This document shows positions 1 through 8,089 of a stretch of 16,976 nucleotides of DNA, one piece after another. The notes beneath the pieces are model-generated. The model saw nothing but the letters and a program-made list of their open reading frames with translations, made no database searches and was not told the origin of the DNA. Source of the stretch: JBDTMC01 sp039934475. GTDB lineage: Bacteria > Acidobacteriota > Terriglobia > Bryobacterales > Bryobacteraceae. Every line of letters starts with the position of its first letter. Positions within the stretch are counted from its first letter, which is position 1. Location: assembly GCA_039934475.1 (NCBI GenBank), contig JBDTMC010000132.1:1-16976 (forward strand), written 5' to 3'. The position numbers and the translations under genes are program-made.

Positions 1-101
1 CGCTCCACGAGACGGCGGGAAAGCTCTTCGGCGAAGGTTTCGAATCCGCCGTAGTTGGCTGGAATTCCACGTGTTCCTAAGATGGCAATACGGACGGACA
101 A
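1..101 (-). CDS. Glycosyltransferase family 4, N-terminal fragment (runs off window)
   Basis: Only the first 33 codons are inside the window. They read LSVRIAILGTRGIPANYGGF followed by ETFAEELSRRLVE. A beta-strand followed by GTRGIPANYGGFE is the characteristic N-terminus of GT4 glycosyltransferases with a DUF1972-type donor domain, often annotated as rhamnosyl- or other glycosyltransferases of polysaccharide loci. The proposed start is TTG at 101-99, one base after the TGA stop (105-103) of the preceding glycosyltransferase, which implies translational coupling in one operon. The catalytic C-terminal half (E-x7-E region) lies outside the window, so the sugar specificity cannot be judged. The family call is fairly safe; the exact start codon is not, because no strong ribosome-binding site is visible. 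Confidence 0.8.
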   Translation of the reverse strand, partial: MSVRIAILGTRGIPANYGGFETFAEELSRRLVE

Positions 102-102
102 C

Positions 103-1152
103 TCAGCCTTTGGCCGCCCTCGTTTTGGTAAGGGCCCGCGCGGCGGGTTTGGGAGCGGGACGGCTAACCGGAGTATAGCGGAACCAGCTGGCGATGTACT
201 CGTCACTGACGCGGCGGCGGCGCATGATCTCGCGGCGTTTGGCGATGACGGTTTTCCAATTCTTGACGATAAAGGGGAAGGCTTGGAGGGAGCTCTGCTC
301 GCGAACCAGACAGCAGCCGAGAACGACGAGGTCGCGCATGGTGATGGAGAACCAGTTGCGGCGGTAGAGATCGCCGGTCATGTTCTTCATGCGCAGCAGG
401 AAGCGATTCTTCACTGAGTGCATGTTGATGACGGGCGGGAGGGCGCGGCGGTTGCCAGGCAGAACACTGCGCACGTGATAGCCGCGGGCATGTGGCGTGT
501 AGAGGCAGCGCCAGCCCATTAACTGGGCGCGCCAGGCGACGTCGGCGTCTTCGCGGTAGACGAAGAAATCGGAATCGAAGAACTCGTCGTCGATGGCGAT
601 ATCGTCGATCATGTCGCGGCGATAGAGGGCCGCCGCAGCCGTGGCTCCGAAGACGTATTCATGTTTCAAGAAGTGGCCATTGTCCACCTCCTGACTGCCT
701 CGATCAAGATGGCGCAGAGTGGGTGTGAAGTAGATTCCAGTGGAATCCACCAACGGCTTTTCCGGAATGTCGTAGTTCGGGGTGATGGTGAGGAGCTTGC
801 CGCAGAGAGTGCCGATATCGGGATGCAATTCCCCTGCTTCCAGAAGCGCTCCGATGAAGTTAGGCATGAGGAGAACGTCTGGGTTGAGGGTGAGAACCCA
901 ATCGCCGGAGGTGAGGCGGATGGCTTGATTTTGAGCGGCGGCAAAGCCCACATTCTCGTCGTTGTAGACAATGCGAACACGATCGTCGAATTGCTCCAGT
1001 ATGTCAATGGTGCCGTCAGTGGACGCGTTATCTACGACAATGATTTCCTTTTGTGGGCCTTTTTGGGCTAACACCGATTCCAGGCATCTCTTGATGAATC
1101 GGCCGCTGTTGTAGGTCACTATCGTGACGGAGACCAAAGGGTTGTTCGACAT
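103..1152 (-). CDS. GT2 family glycosyltransferase (rhamnosyltransferase-like)
   Basis: This 349-residue inverting GT-A glycosyltransferase is predicted to move a nucleotide-activated sugar onto a growing surface glycan on the cytoplasmic side of the membrane. Visible motifs are the N-terminal VSVTIVTYNS strand, DNASTDGT (residues 41-48, nucleotide binding), NPDV (90-93, the DxD-equivalent metal site) and YREDADVAWRAQ, which carries the ED pair expected for the catalytic base. The basic tail (KRREIMRRRR, then Pro/Ala/Lys-rich) may help membrane association. The reading frame stays open upstream to 1272. I chose the ATG at 1152 because the longer form would overlap the preceding gene by about 100 bases and the homologous domain begins right after MSNNP. 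It lies 16 bases after that gene and 1 base before the GT4 gene. Rhamnose as donor is inferred from resemblance to WbbL-type enzymes only. Confidence 0.9.
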   Translation of the reverse strand: MSNNPLVSVTIVTYNSGRFIKRCLESVLAQKGPQKEIIVVDNASTDGTIDILEQFDDRVRIVYNDENVGFAAAQNQAIRLTSGDWVLTLNPDVLLMPNFIGALLEAGELHPDIGTLCGKLLTITPNYDIPEKPLVDSTGIYFTPTLRHLDRGSQEVDNGHFLKHEYVFGATAAAALYRRDMIDDIAIDDEFFDSDFFVYREDADVAWRAQLMGWRCLYTPHARGYHVRSVLPGNRRALPPVINMHSVKNRFLLRMKNMTGDLYRRNWFSITMRDLVVLGCCLVREQSSLQAFPFIVKNWKTVIAKRREIMRRRRVSDEYIASWFRYTPVSRPAPKPAARALTKTRAAKG

Positions 1153-1168
1153 GCAAGTGAACTTGTTC

Positions 1169-2149
1169 TTACGCTCGTGTACCGGTACTTGTCTTCGTGA
1201 ACCGATGGGTCTGTCGTGAGACAGAAGGGACAGCAGACGCCACACGCCTTCGCAACATATAGCTGCCCGCAAGCCGGACTACTTCGAACCATGAAGCTAT
1301 TGCTACGGTGCTGCCCTCCCTTCGAATCCCCGTCGACAGTCTGGGAGTGGCGCCCACTAACACTGCGAGGCAGAGCAGCCGGAAAGAAAACGGTCCAGCG
1401 TGCATTGCAGCGTACCTTAGAAGGCTAGCATACCAGTACCGTTGACGGCATTCCCAAGCTATTCGCCCCGCTGAATGGCCACCCATATGGAAGGCTTTGA
1501 CGAATGGGAGGTAGCGGATGTGGAAGCCGTTTTCGCGGAGCCGGAAGCAGAGGTCAACGTCCTCAAACCACACCGGGTGGAACTGCTCATCCATGCCGCC
1601 GAGAGTATCCCAAACATCGCGCCGTACCATTAGGAACGCGCCTGCCGGCTGCTCGACATCGGCGGGCACGGACAGATCGGCGTTGAGGCAGCGGTAGTTC
1701 TTGTTGACTGGATTTGACGGCCAGAAGCGGTTGATACCGAGAACTTCAAACGCGAGCGCGAGCGTGGATGGGAGGCGGCGAAAGGTGAAGCCACGCTGCG
1801 GCGTACCATCGGCGTTTTGGAGCTGGCCACAGGAGGCGCCGGCAAGGGCGGCGGCTTCGCACAATGGCTGGACTGGGTTTTGAAGGCGGGCGTCGGGATT
1901 GAGAAGGAGGATGAAGTCAGAATCGAGTTCCGCGGCGCCTTGATTGACGGCAGCGGCGAAGCCCCGGTTGACAGGATTCTCGATAAGATGAACCGAGGGA
2001 AAGCGGTGGACTTCGGCGACAGTACCGTCGGTGGATCGATTGTCGACCACGACCAACGAGGTGAGGCCAGCCGCGAGGCAGCTTTCCAAACAGGGGCCGA
2101 TGACGTCCTGCGAGTTGTAGGTAACTATCACCACGCTTGTGGAAGGCAT
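1169..2149 (-). CDS. GT2 family glycosyltransferase (rhamnosyltransferase-like)
   Basis: This 326-residue GT-A fold enzyme starts MPSTSVVIVTYNS. The nucleotide-sugar motif is VDNRSTDGT (35-43), the metal-binding triad appears as LNPDAR (83-88), and WFEDVDLCFR (194-203) carries the acidic pair of the active site. The length and the conserved region ending in a hydrophobic, basic C-terminal segment match GT2 rhamnosyltransferases of O-antigen and cell-wall polysaccharide loci. Start is ATG at 2149; an AGGAAG lies about 15 bases upstream, further than ideal. It sits 29 bases after the preceding glycosyltransferase and 16 bases before the next, so it is read as an operon member. It and its two neighbours are paralogous in layout, suggesting stepwise addition of several sugars to one repeat unit. 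Acceptor and donor are unknown. Confidence 0.9.
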   Translation of the reverse strand: MPSTSVVIVTYNSQDVIGPCLESCLAAGLTSLVVVDNRSTDGTVAEVHRFPSVHLIENPVNRGFAAAVNQGAAELDSDFILLLNPDARLQNPVQPLCEAAALAGASCGQLQNADGTPQRGFTFRRLPSTLALAFEVLGINRFWPSNPVNKNYRCLNADLSVPADVEQPAGAFLMVRRDVWDTLGGMDEQFHPVWFEDVDLCFRLRENGFHIRYLPFVKAFHMGGHSAGRIAWECRQRYWYASLLRYAAMHAGPFSFRLLCLAVLVGATPRLSTGIRREGSTVAIASWFEVVRLAGSYMLRRRVASAVPSVSRQTHRFTKTSTGTRA

Positions 2150-2178
2150 GGATTCGTTACTTCTGCTTCCTAAACTTG

Positions 2179-3186
2179 CTAGCGGGTGAGTGCGAAGTAG
2201 AACCGCCAGTACGTGTCATATCCAGTCTGCTCCTGTAACTCGCGGATGGCCGCCTCATCATTCCCAAACACATATTCAGAATCGCAAGTTTCGATACTAA
2301 ACTTCTTACGCCATTGTCCGAACGCACGTAAACCTTCCCACTTACCGCTGAGCCAGGCTGCGCCGGTACCGTGCCGAAGTGCCAGCAGACCCCATAAGCC
2401 CTGCCCGACAAGGAGGGGCCATAAGGTGCGGCGGAATCGAAAGTTGGAATGGTACATAGCCGCCAGTAGGAGCTGGTTGCGGCTGATTTGGCGCACTGTG
2501 GCAGGATGCCAGCGGCCGAGCGTAGCGCTACCGAGGTGGGTGGCAACGGCAGCCGGGACATAGACGCCGCTGTACCCTTTGACGGCACAGCGCAAGCCAA
2601 ACTCAACATCCTCCAGGTACGATTCAAAGCCTTCCTCCAATAAGCCGACGCGGTCAAACAGTTCCCGACGAAACAGCGCGGCGGTGAACGGCGCCGACCT
2701 AATGCGGCGCTGCTGGTTCCAGACTGGACCATCCGGCCGTCCCTCGCCGGCACGCCAGCCGCAACAGCCACGGCTGACCAAATCGAACGTTCCATCCAGA
2801 ACCGTGCCATCGTGAACCTGGAGTTTCCCGCAGGCGAACCAGGTTTCGGGTCCACCACTCTCCAGAACCTCCACTAATCTCTTCAGCCACTCGGGGCCGG
2901 GCACTACATCATTGTTGAGGACCGCCACATAGTCCGAATGAACCTGGGCGATTCCGGCATTCACTGCCCGAGCAAATCCAACATTCGTTTCCAATCGCAG
3001 GACGCGGGCACCGTGTTCGGCAGCATAGTCCGCGGAACCGTCCACGGATCCATTGTCAACAACGACAACATCGTTGGTTGGATGTGTTTGTTCCCGTAAT
3101 CGTTTCAACAGGGTTCCGAGTAGTTCCCGTTTATTCCAGTGGGGAATCACCACGGCAACGGAGGGCGTCACGCCAGCAGGCGGCAT
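2179..3186 (-). CDS. GT2 family glycosyltransferase
   Basis: A 335-residue inverting glycosyltransferase. Motifs from the chosen start are VAVVIPHWNK (strand 1), VVDNGSVDGS (42-51), LNNDV (90-94, metal site) and YLEDVEFGLRC (190-200, catalytic acidic pair). The C-terminal part has one hydrophobic stretch (LWPLLVGQGLWGLLAL) that may sit in or against the membrane, then an unusual tail ending TYWRFYFALTR. A GTG at 3198 is in frame, but the ATG at 3186 has a GAGG six bases ahead and is preferred. It lies 63 bases after the DPM-like glycosyltransferase and 29 bases before the next gene. The function is transfer of one sugar to a surface polysaccharide intermediate. The NND form of the metal motif is common in this family and does not identify the sugar. 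Confidence 0.9.
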   Translation of the reverse strand: MPPAGVTPSVAVVIPHWNKRELLGTLLKRLREQTHPTNDVVVVDNGSVDGSADYAAEHGARVLRLETNVGFARAVNAGIAQVHSDYVAVLNNDVVPGPEWLKRLVEVLESGGPETWFACGKLQVHDGTVLDGTFDLVSRGCCGWRAGEGRPDGPVWNQQRRIRSAPFTAALFRRELFDRVGLLEEGFESYLEDVEFGLRCAVKGYSGVYVPAAVATHLGSATLGRWHPATVRQISRNQLLLAAMYHSNFRFRRTLWPLLVGQGLWGLLALRHGTGAAWLSGKWEGLRAFGQWRKKFSIETCDSEYVFGNDEAAIRELQEQTGYDTYWRFYFALTR

Positions 3187-3249
3187 CGAGAGCCTCACTC
3201 ACAACGCTGGAAAAGGGGAAGAAGACGCAGGCGGGTCAAATTCAGGGTA

Positions 3250-3936
3250 TCATCTCCGTCCTCGGAATGCAAAACGTTTCTTCAGGAGAAAGAGGAGATT
3301 ATTAATGCCATCGCGCCAGGGGTTGAGCTTGATTTCGCCGAGGCGTGAGGAGTAAAGAATCGATATCTCGGCGAACTGGATTTGAGGGTTACGAATCGCC
3401 TCAATTTTGATCTCTTCGGAGAAGGCCATCCCGTCGGATTCGAGCACCATGTGATCAAGTACGGACCGGCGGAAGATCCACATTCCGGACTGGGAGTCGC
3501 GGACCCACTGGAAGAACAACATTGACATGGCGATGGAGAGGATGAGGTTGCCCATTTTGTGTTTGAAGCTCATTGCTCTGGAATCGCGGACCGGGAAACG
3601 GGAGGCGTTGAGGAAATCGACTTCGAGGTGGAGGAAGGCTTCGAGGAGGTAGGAGATGGCGTCGGGTGGGTAGCTGTGATCGCCGTCAAGGGTAACGATG
3701 ATGTCGCCGGTGGCGTGTGCGAAGCCCCTGCGATAGGCGCGGCCGTAGCCGCGGACTTCTTCGCGGATGACATAAGCGCCGAGGCTGGCGGCGACGTCGG
3801 AGGTGCGGTCAGTAGAGCCATTGTCGACGACGATTCGCTCATCGACGAAATCGGGCATGCGGCGCAAGACCTTCTCGATGCCTTGTTCTTCATTCAAGCA
3901 GGGAATGATGACGGTGATGCTTTGATTTTTGTACAT
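3250..3936 (-). CDS. GT2 glycosyltransferase, dolichyl-phosphate-mannose-synthase-like
   Basis: This 228-residue protein differs from the three downstream GT2 enzymes. It has PCLNEEQGI (12-20), VDNGSTDRT (37-45), the RGYGRAYRRGF segment (62-72) and DGDHSYPPD (84-92), the pattern of the DPM1/DPMS group, which usually transfers a sugar from a nucleotide donor to a polyprenyl phosphate. It lacks the C-terminal membrane helices of GtrB/DPMS-type long forms, but a hydrophobic segment (LILSIAMSMLFF, 130-141) could contact the membrane. In this locus a plausible job is making a lipid-linked sugar or starting the glycan; this is inference. Start is ATG at 3936, with AGGG about 13 bases upstream. It is the first gene of the second minus-strand run, and a possible -10 element (TACAAT, 3960-3955) precedes it. 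Confidence 0.85.
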   Translation of the reverse strand: MYKNQSITVIIPCLNEEQGIEKVLRRMPDFVDERIVVDNGSTDRTSDVAASLGAYVIREEVRGYGRAYRRGFAHATGDIIVTLDGDHSYPPDAISYLLEAFLHLEVDFLNASRFPVRDSRAMSFKHKMGNLILSIAMSMLFFQWVRDSQSGMWIFRRSVLDHMVLESDGMAFSEEIKIEAIRNPQIQFAEISILYSSRLGEIKLNPWRDGINNLLFLLKKRFAFRGRR

Positions 3937-3954
3937 GCGTCAGCGCGACCCTCT

Positions 3955-3993
3955 ATTGTAAGGGGTCGCCGGGGGTGGGGTTATCATGGAGGT
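3955..3993. promoter_or_regulatory. Divergent promoter region between GT2 gene and secreted-protein gene
   Basis: The 57 bases between the divergent starts at 3936 and 3994 hold two -10-like hexamers. On the minus strand TACAAT (3960-3955) lies 18 bases before the ATG. On the plus strand TATCAT (3982-3987) ends six bases before the GTG at 3994, which would place the transcription start at or next to the start codon. Neither has a clear -35 at the right distance. Read as weak promoter evidence. Confidence 0.35.
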
Positions 3994-4569
3994 GTGAAGC
4001 ATCTTCTGAAGGCCTGTTGTGCGCTGGCGCTGGGAATGGCGCTGTGCGCGGCGGTGAGTCCGGAGCTGTCGCAGGTGCAGGCGATTTATATCCTGCCGAT
4101 GGCGAGCGGAATGGACCAGTATCTGGCGAACAGGTTAACCCAGGAGGGCGTACTGCGTGTGGTGACGAACCCGAAGCAGGCGGACGCGATTCTGACGGAG
4201 ACTCTTGGCGCTGGGTTCGAAGAGAAGATGACGGAGTTGTATCCGCCGCCTCCGACGCCGGAAGTTGCACAGGTGGAGGCCGCGCCAGCGGGTAAAGGGG
4301 ATAAGAAAGAAAAAGCGGAGAAGCCTGAGACCCCAGACAAGAAGCCAGCCTTCGGTGACTTTAAGGGCCAGGATGAGCCGCGCGACATCTTCCGTCCGAA
4401 GACGTCATCGTGGTCGAAGGGCAAGGGGAATTTCTTTCTGGTGCGGCGAGAGTCGCATGTGGTGATCTGGTCAGCGTTTGAGAAGCCCAGGGATACGCGG
4501 CCGAAGTCTCTGAATCATACGGCGGGCTTGATCGTCGGCAAATTGAAGAAGGATCTGGTGCAGAAGTAG
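3994..4569 (+). CDS. Small exported protein of unknown function
   Basis: A 191-residue protein, the only plus-strand gene inside the polysaccharide locus. It starts at GTG 3994; the frame is open further upstream, but that part overlaps the opposite-strand glycosyltransferase. The N-terminus (MKHLLKACCALALGMALCAA, then VSPEL) is a good Sec signal peptide with a likely cut after LCAA, so the protein should be periplasmic or outer-membrane-associated. The mature part begins QVQAIYILPMASGMDQYLA, continues through a region about bacterial proteins that bind or sense the envelope, then a low-complexity Pro/Ala/Lys/Glu linker, and ends with a block containing FFLVRRESHVVIWSAFEKP and a TAGLIVGKLKKDL helix. 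It resembles uncharacterised secreted proteins I associate with Acidobacteria; I know no function for them. It converges on the GT2-GT4 gene with 8 bases between stops. Confidence 0.75.
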   Translation: MKHLLKACCALALGMALCAAVSPELSQVQAIYILPMASGMDQYLANRLTQEGVLRVVTNPKQADAILTETLGAGFEEKMTELYPPPPTPEVAQVEAAPAGKGDKKEKAEKPETPDKKPAFGDFKGQDEPRDIFRPKTSSWSKGKGNFFLVRRESHVVIWSAFEKPRDTRPKSLNHTAGLIVGKLKKDLVQK

Positions 4570-4577
4570 GCGAGCGC

Positions 4578-6914
4578 TCAGGATGGGGTTCGTTTAGCGA
4601 GAAGCAGACGCCTATATTCGGCGGCGAGTTTGGCGGTGATGGCGGTGGAGTCCCAGTTTCGCTCTACTTCGGTGCGGGCGCGAGCGGTCATGGAATGAGA
4701 CGCGATCGGGTTTGCGAAGAGGTCGAGGATGCTTTGGGCGAACGAGGCCGGGTCATCCGCGAGACGGCAGACAGCGCCATCGGCGGTGGCGAGACCTTCG
4801 GCTCCGATCGAGGTGGACACCACGGGAATGCCGGCTGCGAAGGCCTCCAGTAACTTCACACGGACTCCCGATCCGGTAAGAATCGGGCACACAAAAACAG
4901 AGTAGTGGCTAAGGGGTTCGCGCACGTCTTCGACGAATCCTTTTAGCTCGACGGCATCGGACTGGCTGCCGAAGATGTGTTGTGGTGGCGAATCTGAGCC
5001 GACAATGACGAGGCGCGCCTGCGGGCAGGCGGCCCGGACTCGCGGCAGAACGCCTTCGAGAAACCACATCAGCGCGCCCTGGTTCGGCAAGTGGCGGAAG
5101 CTGCCGAGAAAGAGCATTGTGAACGGTTCGCGTCGATCGGGGCGGTAGGTGTAGCGCGATGTGTCGATGCCGGCGCGGAGCCCGGCGTTGATGCGGGAGG
5201 CTGCGCGCGGCGCGAAGGCAGCGAGATATTGGCGGTTGGGTTCGGTGCAAACCTGGATGTGGTCAAGGCGGCTGACGAGCTTCAATTCGTAGCGCAGGGC
5301 GCGTAGGTATTCGTAGGCGGCGCTGGCGCGGGTGGCAGGATTCTTGATTTGCGGCAGCGAGCGGGCGATGGATTGGAAATAGATGTCGTGCTCAAAGAGG
5401 GCGCTGACGATGTTGCGGTAGCGGCCCGCGTATTGCCCCATGTTGGTGTATTCGATCTGCAGGACATCGACGCCGTAGGTATAGATAGTGCGGTGGATGA
5501 TCCAGTGAAGGTCGCCGAGTGCGAATTCGCGAACGGCGAAAGGGGTGATGGAGCCGAGGGCGGCGGCCTGGCCTTCTGTGCGGACGAGGTATTCGGTGGA
5601 GGCGCAGATTTCATCGAGCTCGGCGTGGGCTTCCCGTTCCCTTGGAGAATCGAGCAGTGTCACCAGATGGACATCGCAATGCTCGACCAGCGCTTTGACC
5701 GTCTGGTTCATAAATACAGCGCCACCGTGAATGGGCGGAGAGATGGGATAAGGACTGAGGAAGAGGACGCGCGGGCGTTCGACTTGTTCGATGTGCGGGT
5801 GGAAGCGGTCGTGATAGTAGCCTCCCAGTGGACGGAGGAAGGCCTCCGTATCTGAGATGGCAGCGAGCGAACGGGCGCGCCAGCGAGAGCGCATTGCTGC
5901 GATGAGTTGGCGGGACGCTCGCCACAGCACCCCGAGACTGGTGCGTTCCTGCGAGGGGCCTAGGAGCAAGGTGAGGAGCGTATCGAGCCCGACACTGAAG
6001 AAAGACGCGGCGATGCGCGCGGGTTCGTGGATGTTCTTCCAGGTAAAGAGGACGAAGTTCTTGCGCACGACTTGGCGGATGTACTCCGGCGAAAACTTCT
6101 TGCCGATGGTGCCGCGGTGCTCGTGATAGACGATTGAGCGGGGTTGGTAGAGGACTTTCCAGCCGCGTTTCCACGCCATCATGCCGAGGTCAGTGTCCTC
6201 CATGTAAAAGGGGGCGAGGAGTTCGTCGAAGCCACCAAGTTGAAGAAACTTGAGGCGATCATAGGCGCTGGATCCGCCGCCGGCGTAGAAACACGGATAG
6301 AGTGCGGTGATCTTGTCGTCGATGCGATGGCGAACGCGGAGAGTGCCGCGGTCCCACCATACCTGTGTCAAGCCGCTTTCCTCGCGGAGGCGGGTAGGAT
6401 CGCTGAAGAAGATCTGGCAGGTAACGGAAAAGACTTGCGGATCTGTGAAGCCATCGAGCAGCGGTTGGAGAAAATCGGGTTCGACACGCATATCGTTGTT
6501 GAGGAGAACAACGATGTCGTTGGAGGCAGCGCGGAAGCCGGCGTTAGAGCCACCTCCGAAGCCGAGGTTGGTGGGAAGAGAGAGGACCTTCACGCCGGGA
6601 AAGTGAGTTGCGATGTAACCGGCACTACCGTCTTCGGAGGCGTTGTCCACAACTATGATTTCGTTGGCGGGATTGCCGGCGAGGGCGGCGACGACGGAAG
6701 GCAGATACTTCTCAAGCAGATCGCGGCCGTTCCAGTTGGGGATGACTACCGAAGCGGCACGGGCGTCAGGTTGGATGTCGGGCTGCAAGCGCCGCCTGCC
6801 GGCGACGAGAAACGCGAGATCGACCAGCGCCAGCGCGGCGGCAATGACCAAAAACAGAAGGGGCGACAGAAGGAGCAGCAGGAGGGACCGCACGAGGCGA
6901 ACCAGGGCTCGCAT
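4578..6914 (-). CDS. Membrane-anchored bifunctional GT2-GT4 glycosyltransferase
   Basis: A 778-residue protein carrying two catalytic modules. Residues 8-38 form a strongly hydrophobic segment, probably a membrane anchor. Residues 53-300 are an inverting GT-A domain: SVVIPNWNG, VVDNASEDGS (88-97), LNNDMR (138-143), FYMEDTDLG (236-244) and a YHEHRGT motif. After a linker of about 80 residues, residues 381-775 are a GT-B (GT4) domain: RVLFLSPYPISPPIHGGAV, FLGSFRHLPNQGAL, and the donor-binding loop GSGVRVKLLEAFAAGIPVVS (681-700) with TSIGAEGL. The GT4 motif carries the E-x7-G-x-P layout of that family. It is thus expected to add two sugars in succession. The ATG directly follows the TAA of the methyltransferase gene with no spacer, so the two are translationally coupled. 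Domain calls are firm; sugars are unknown. Confidence 0.92.
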   Translation of the reverse strand: MRALVRLVRSLLLLLLSPLLFLVIAAALALVDLAFLVAGRRRLQPDIQPDARAASVVIPNWNGRDLLEKYLPSVVAALAGNPANEIIVVDNASEDGSAGYIATHFPGVKVLSLPTNLGFGGGSNAGFRAASNDIVVLLNNDMRVEPDFLQPLLDGFTDPQVFSVTCQIFFSDPTRLREESGLTQVWWDRGTLRVRHRIDDKITALYPCFYAGGGSSAYDRLKFLQLGGFDELLAPFYMEDTDLGMMAWKRGWKVLYQPRSIVYHEHRGTIGKKFSPEYIRQVVRKNFVLFTWKNIHEPARIAASFFSVGLDTLLTLLLGPSQERTSLGVLWRASRQLIAAMRSRWRARSLAAISDTEAFLRPLGGYYHDRFHPHIEQVERPRVLFLSPYPISPPIHGGAVFMNQTVKALVEHCDVHLVTLLDSPREREAHAELDEICASTEYLVRTEGQAAALGSITPFAVREFALGDLHWIIHRTIYTYGVDVLQIEYTNMGQYAGRYRNIVSALFEHDIYFQSIARSLPQIKNPATRASAAYEYLRALRYELKLVSRLDHIQVCTEPNRQYLAAFAPRAASRINAGLRAGIDTSRYTYRPDRREPFTMLFLGSFRHLPNQGALMWFLEGVLPRVRAACPQARLVIVGSDSPPQHIFGSQSDAVELKGFVEDVREPLSHYSVFVCPILTGSGVRVKLLEAFAAGIPVVSTSIGAEGLATADGAVCRLADDPASFAQSILDLFANPIASHSMTARARTEVERNWDSTAITAKLAAEYRRLLLAKRTPS

Positions 6915-8084
6915 TTAGTTGTCGCGCAACACCGGTCCGAGACCGAGTGTCCTCCCCATACGGACCCAGCGAGAGGCGGAAAGGGCGCTCAACTGGGCGC
7001 TGAGATCCTGAGCCCAGAGTGTGCGGCTGGTGAGGTCGGCTTCGGCCTTGTCGAGAAGCTGGACGCATTTTGCGAGCTCGTCGCATTTTTCGTGGAGCTG
7101 GCGAAGGAGGGTGGCGTGTTGTTGCTCATAGGCTTCAATGGCAGCAGCGGTGGTAAGGCGTTCCTGGGCGATTTCGCCTTCGAGGGCGGCGACCCGCTGG
7201 CCGAGGAAGTTGAGCTGCCGGTCTAACTCCAGGGCCCACTGGTTGCGGTGTTCCAATTCCGCCGTCTGGTCGCGGAATTGTTGTACCAGGAGGCGGTGCT
7301 CTTCGCGCGCTTCGTCGAGCCATTGATTCTTTGTGGCGAGCTCACCTTCGAGCCGGGTTATGTGGTGTTCGCGTTCCCGGAGAACATTGGCCGTGGTGGG
7401 CAAGTAGACGAAAGTGGGCGCGCCGGTTTGCGGGGACATGGCGCAGACGGCGAGGTAGAAGTGGGAAGCCTCGATTTGCGGTTCGGCGGCTTCGATGCGA
7501 ACGTCCGCGGCCTGCGTTTGGATGAGGGGTTCAAAGACGATCCCGGCGGTGTGGTTTTGCAGGAAGTAAGAGGTGTGAGGAAAGACGGCGAGCAACTCGT
7601 CGCGGAATTCGTGGAAGGTGAACTCGTGAGCGTGAAACGGGTTGGGTCCGGTGTGTTTGCGGCTCTCGGCGTAGTAGGTCTTGTTGGGTGTGGAGACGAG
7701 CAGCTGTCCATTGGGTGTGAGGAGGCGGCGCGCTTCAGTGAGCAGGGCACGCCAGTTGGTGAGATGCTCGATGACTTCGTAGGCGACCACGAGATCGAAG
7801 GATCCGGATGCAAACGGGACCGCCGTGGCCGATGCCTGCACGCACTGGATGGCGGGGTAGTTGGCGCGAAGATAGGTGAGGGCTTCCGGGGCAACATCGA
7901 TAGCGGTGACGCTGAGTGCGGTGCGGGCAAGCTCCGCGGCGCCATAGCCTGTACCGCAGCCGATATCGAGTACGCGGCGACGGCGGGCCAGGCGCGCGGC
8001 AAAGGCGTAACGGGCAAAGTGTTCGTTCCAGAGGTCCGGATCCACTTGCCCGGGAATGACGCGCTCGCCAGTGAATTCAGCCAT
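6915..8084 (-). CDS. SAM-dependent methyltransferase with C-terminal coiled coil
   Basis: A 389-residue protein with a class I methyltransferase domain (about residues 15-215): motif I VLDIGCGTGYG (38-48), acidic AIDVAPEAL (61-69), FDLVVAYEVIEHL (96-108) and LLTPNGQLLVSTPNK. Residues about 233-370 are a heptad-rich coiled coil in which a short motif recurs three times: ELATKNQW (248-255), ELEHRNQW (276-283) and DLTSRTLW (350-357). The end, SASRWVRMGRTLGLGPVL, is a tail seen on several glycan-locus proteins. Domain order matches chain-terminating methyltransferases such as WbdD, where a coiled coil measures polymer length, but there is no kinase domain. It follows wzt by 5 bases and is adjacent to the GT2-GT4 gene. 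Capping of the polysaccharide by O-methylation is inference; a small-molecule or sugar-nucleotide substrate is possible. Confidence 0.88.
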   Translation of the reverse strand: MAEFTGERVIPGQVDPDLWNEHFARYAFAARLARRRRVLDIGCGTGYGAAELARTALSVTAIDVAPEALTYLRANYPAIQCVQASATAVPFASGSFDLVVAYEVIEHLTNWRALLTEARRLLTPNGQLLVSTPNKTYYAESRKHTGPNPFHAHEFTFHEFRDELLAVFPHTSYFLQNHTAGIVFEPLIQTQAADVRIEAAEPQIEASHFYLAVCAMSPQTGAPTFVYLPTTANVLREREHHITRLEGELATKNQWLDEAREEHRLLVQQFRDQTAELEHRNQWALELDRQLNFLGQRVAALEGEIAQERLTTAAAIEAYEQQHATLLRQLHEKCDELAKCVQLLDKAEADLTSRTLWAQDLSAQLSALSASRWVRMGRTLGLGPVLRDN

Positions 8085-8089
8085 GCGGT

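Noticed and set aside
62..77. parS-like TTCCACGTGTTCC
   Set aside because: Only one half fits the palindrome, and the bases are explained by the GTRGIP codons of the GT4 gene.
1153..1272. N-terminal extension of the GT2 gene to 1272
   Set aside because: It would overlap the preceding gene by about 100 bases and adds Cys/Arg-rich sequence unlike the family.
3559..3993. Upstream extension of the exported-protein gene
   Set aside because: This part is antisense to the DPM-like glycosyltransferase, and the signal peptide starts at 3994.
4572..4579. GAGCGCTC palindrome between convergent stops as a terminator
   Set aside because: Only 4 bp per arm, no loop and no T-run, so it cannot act as an intrinsic terminator.
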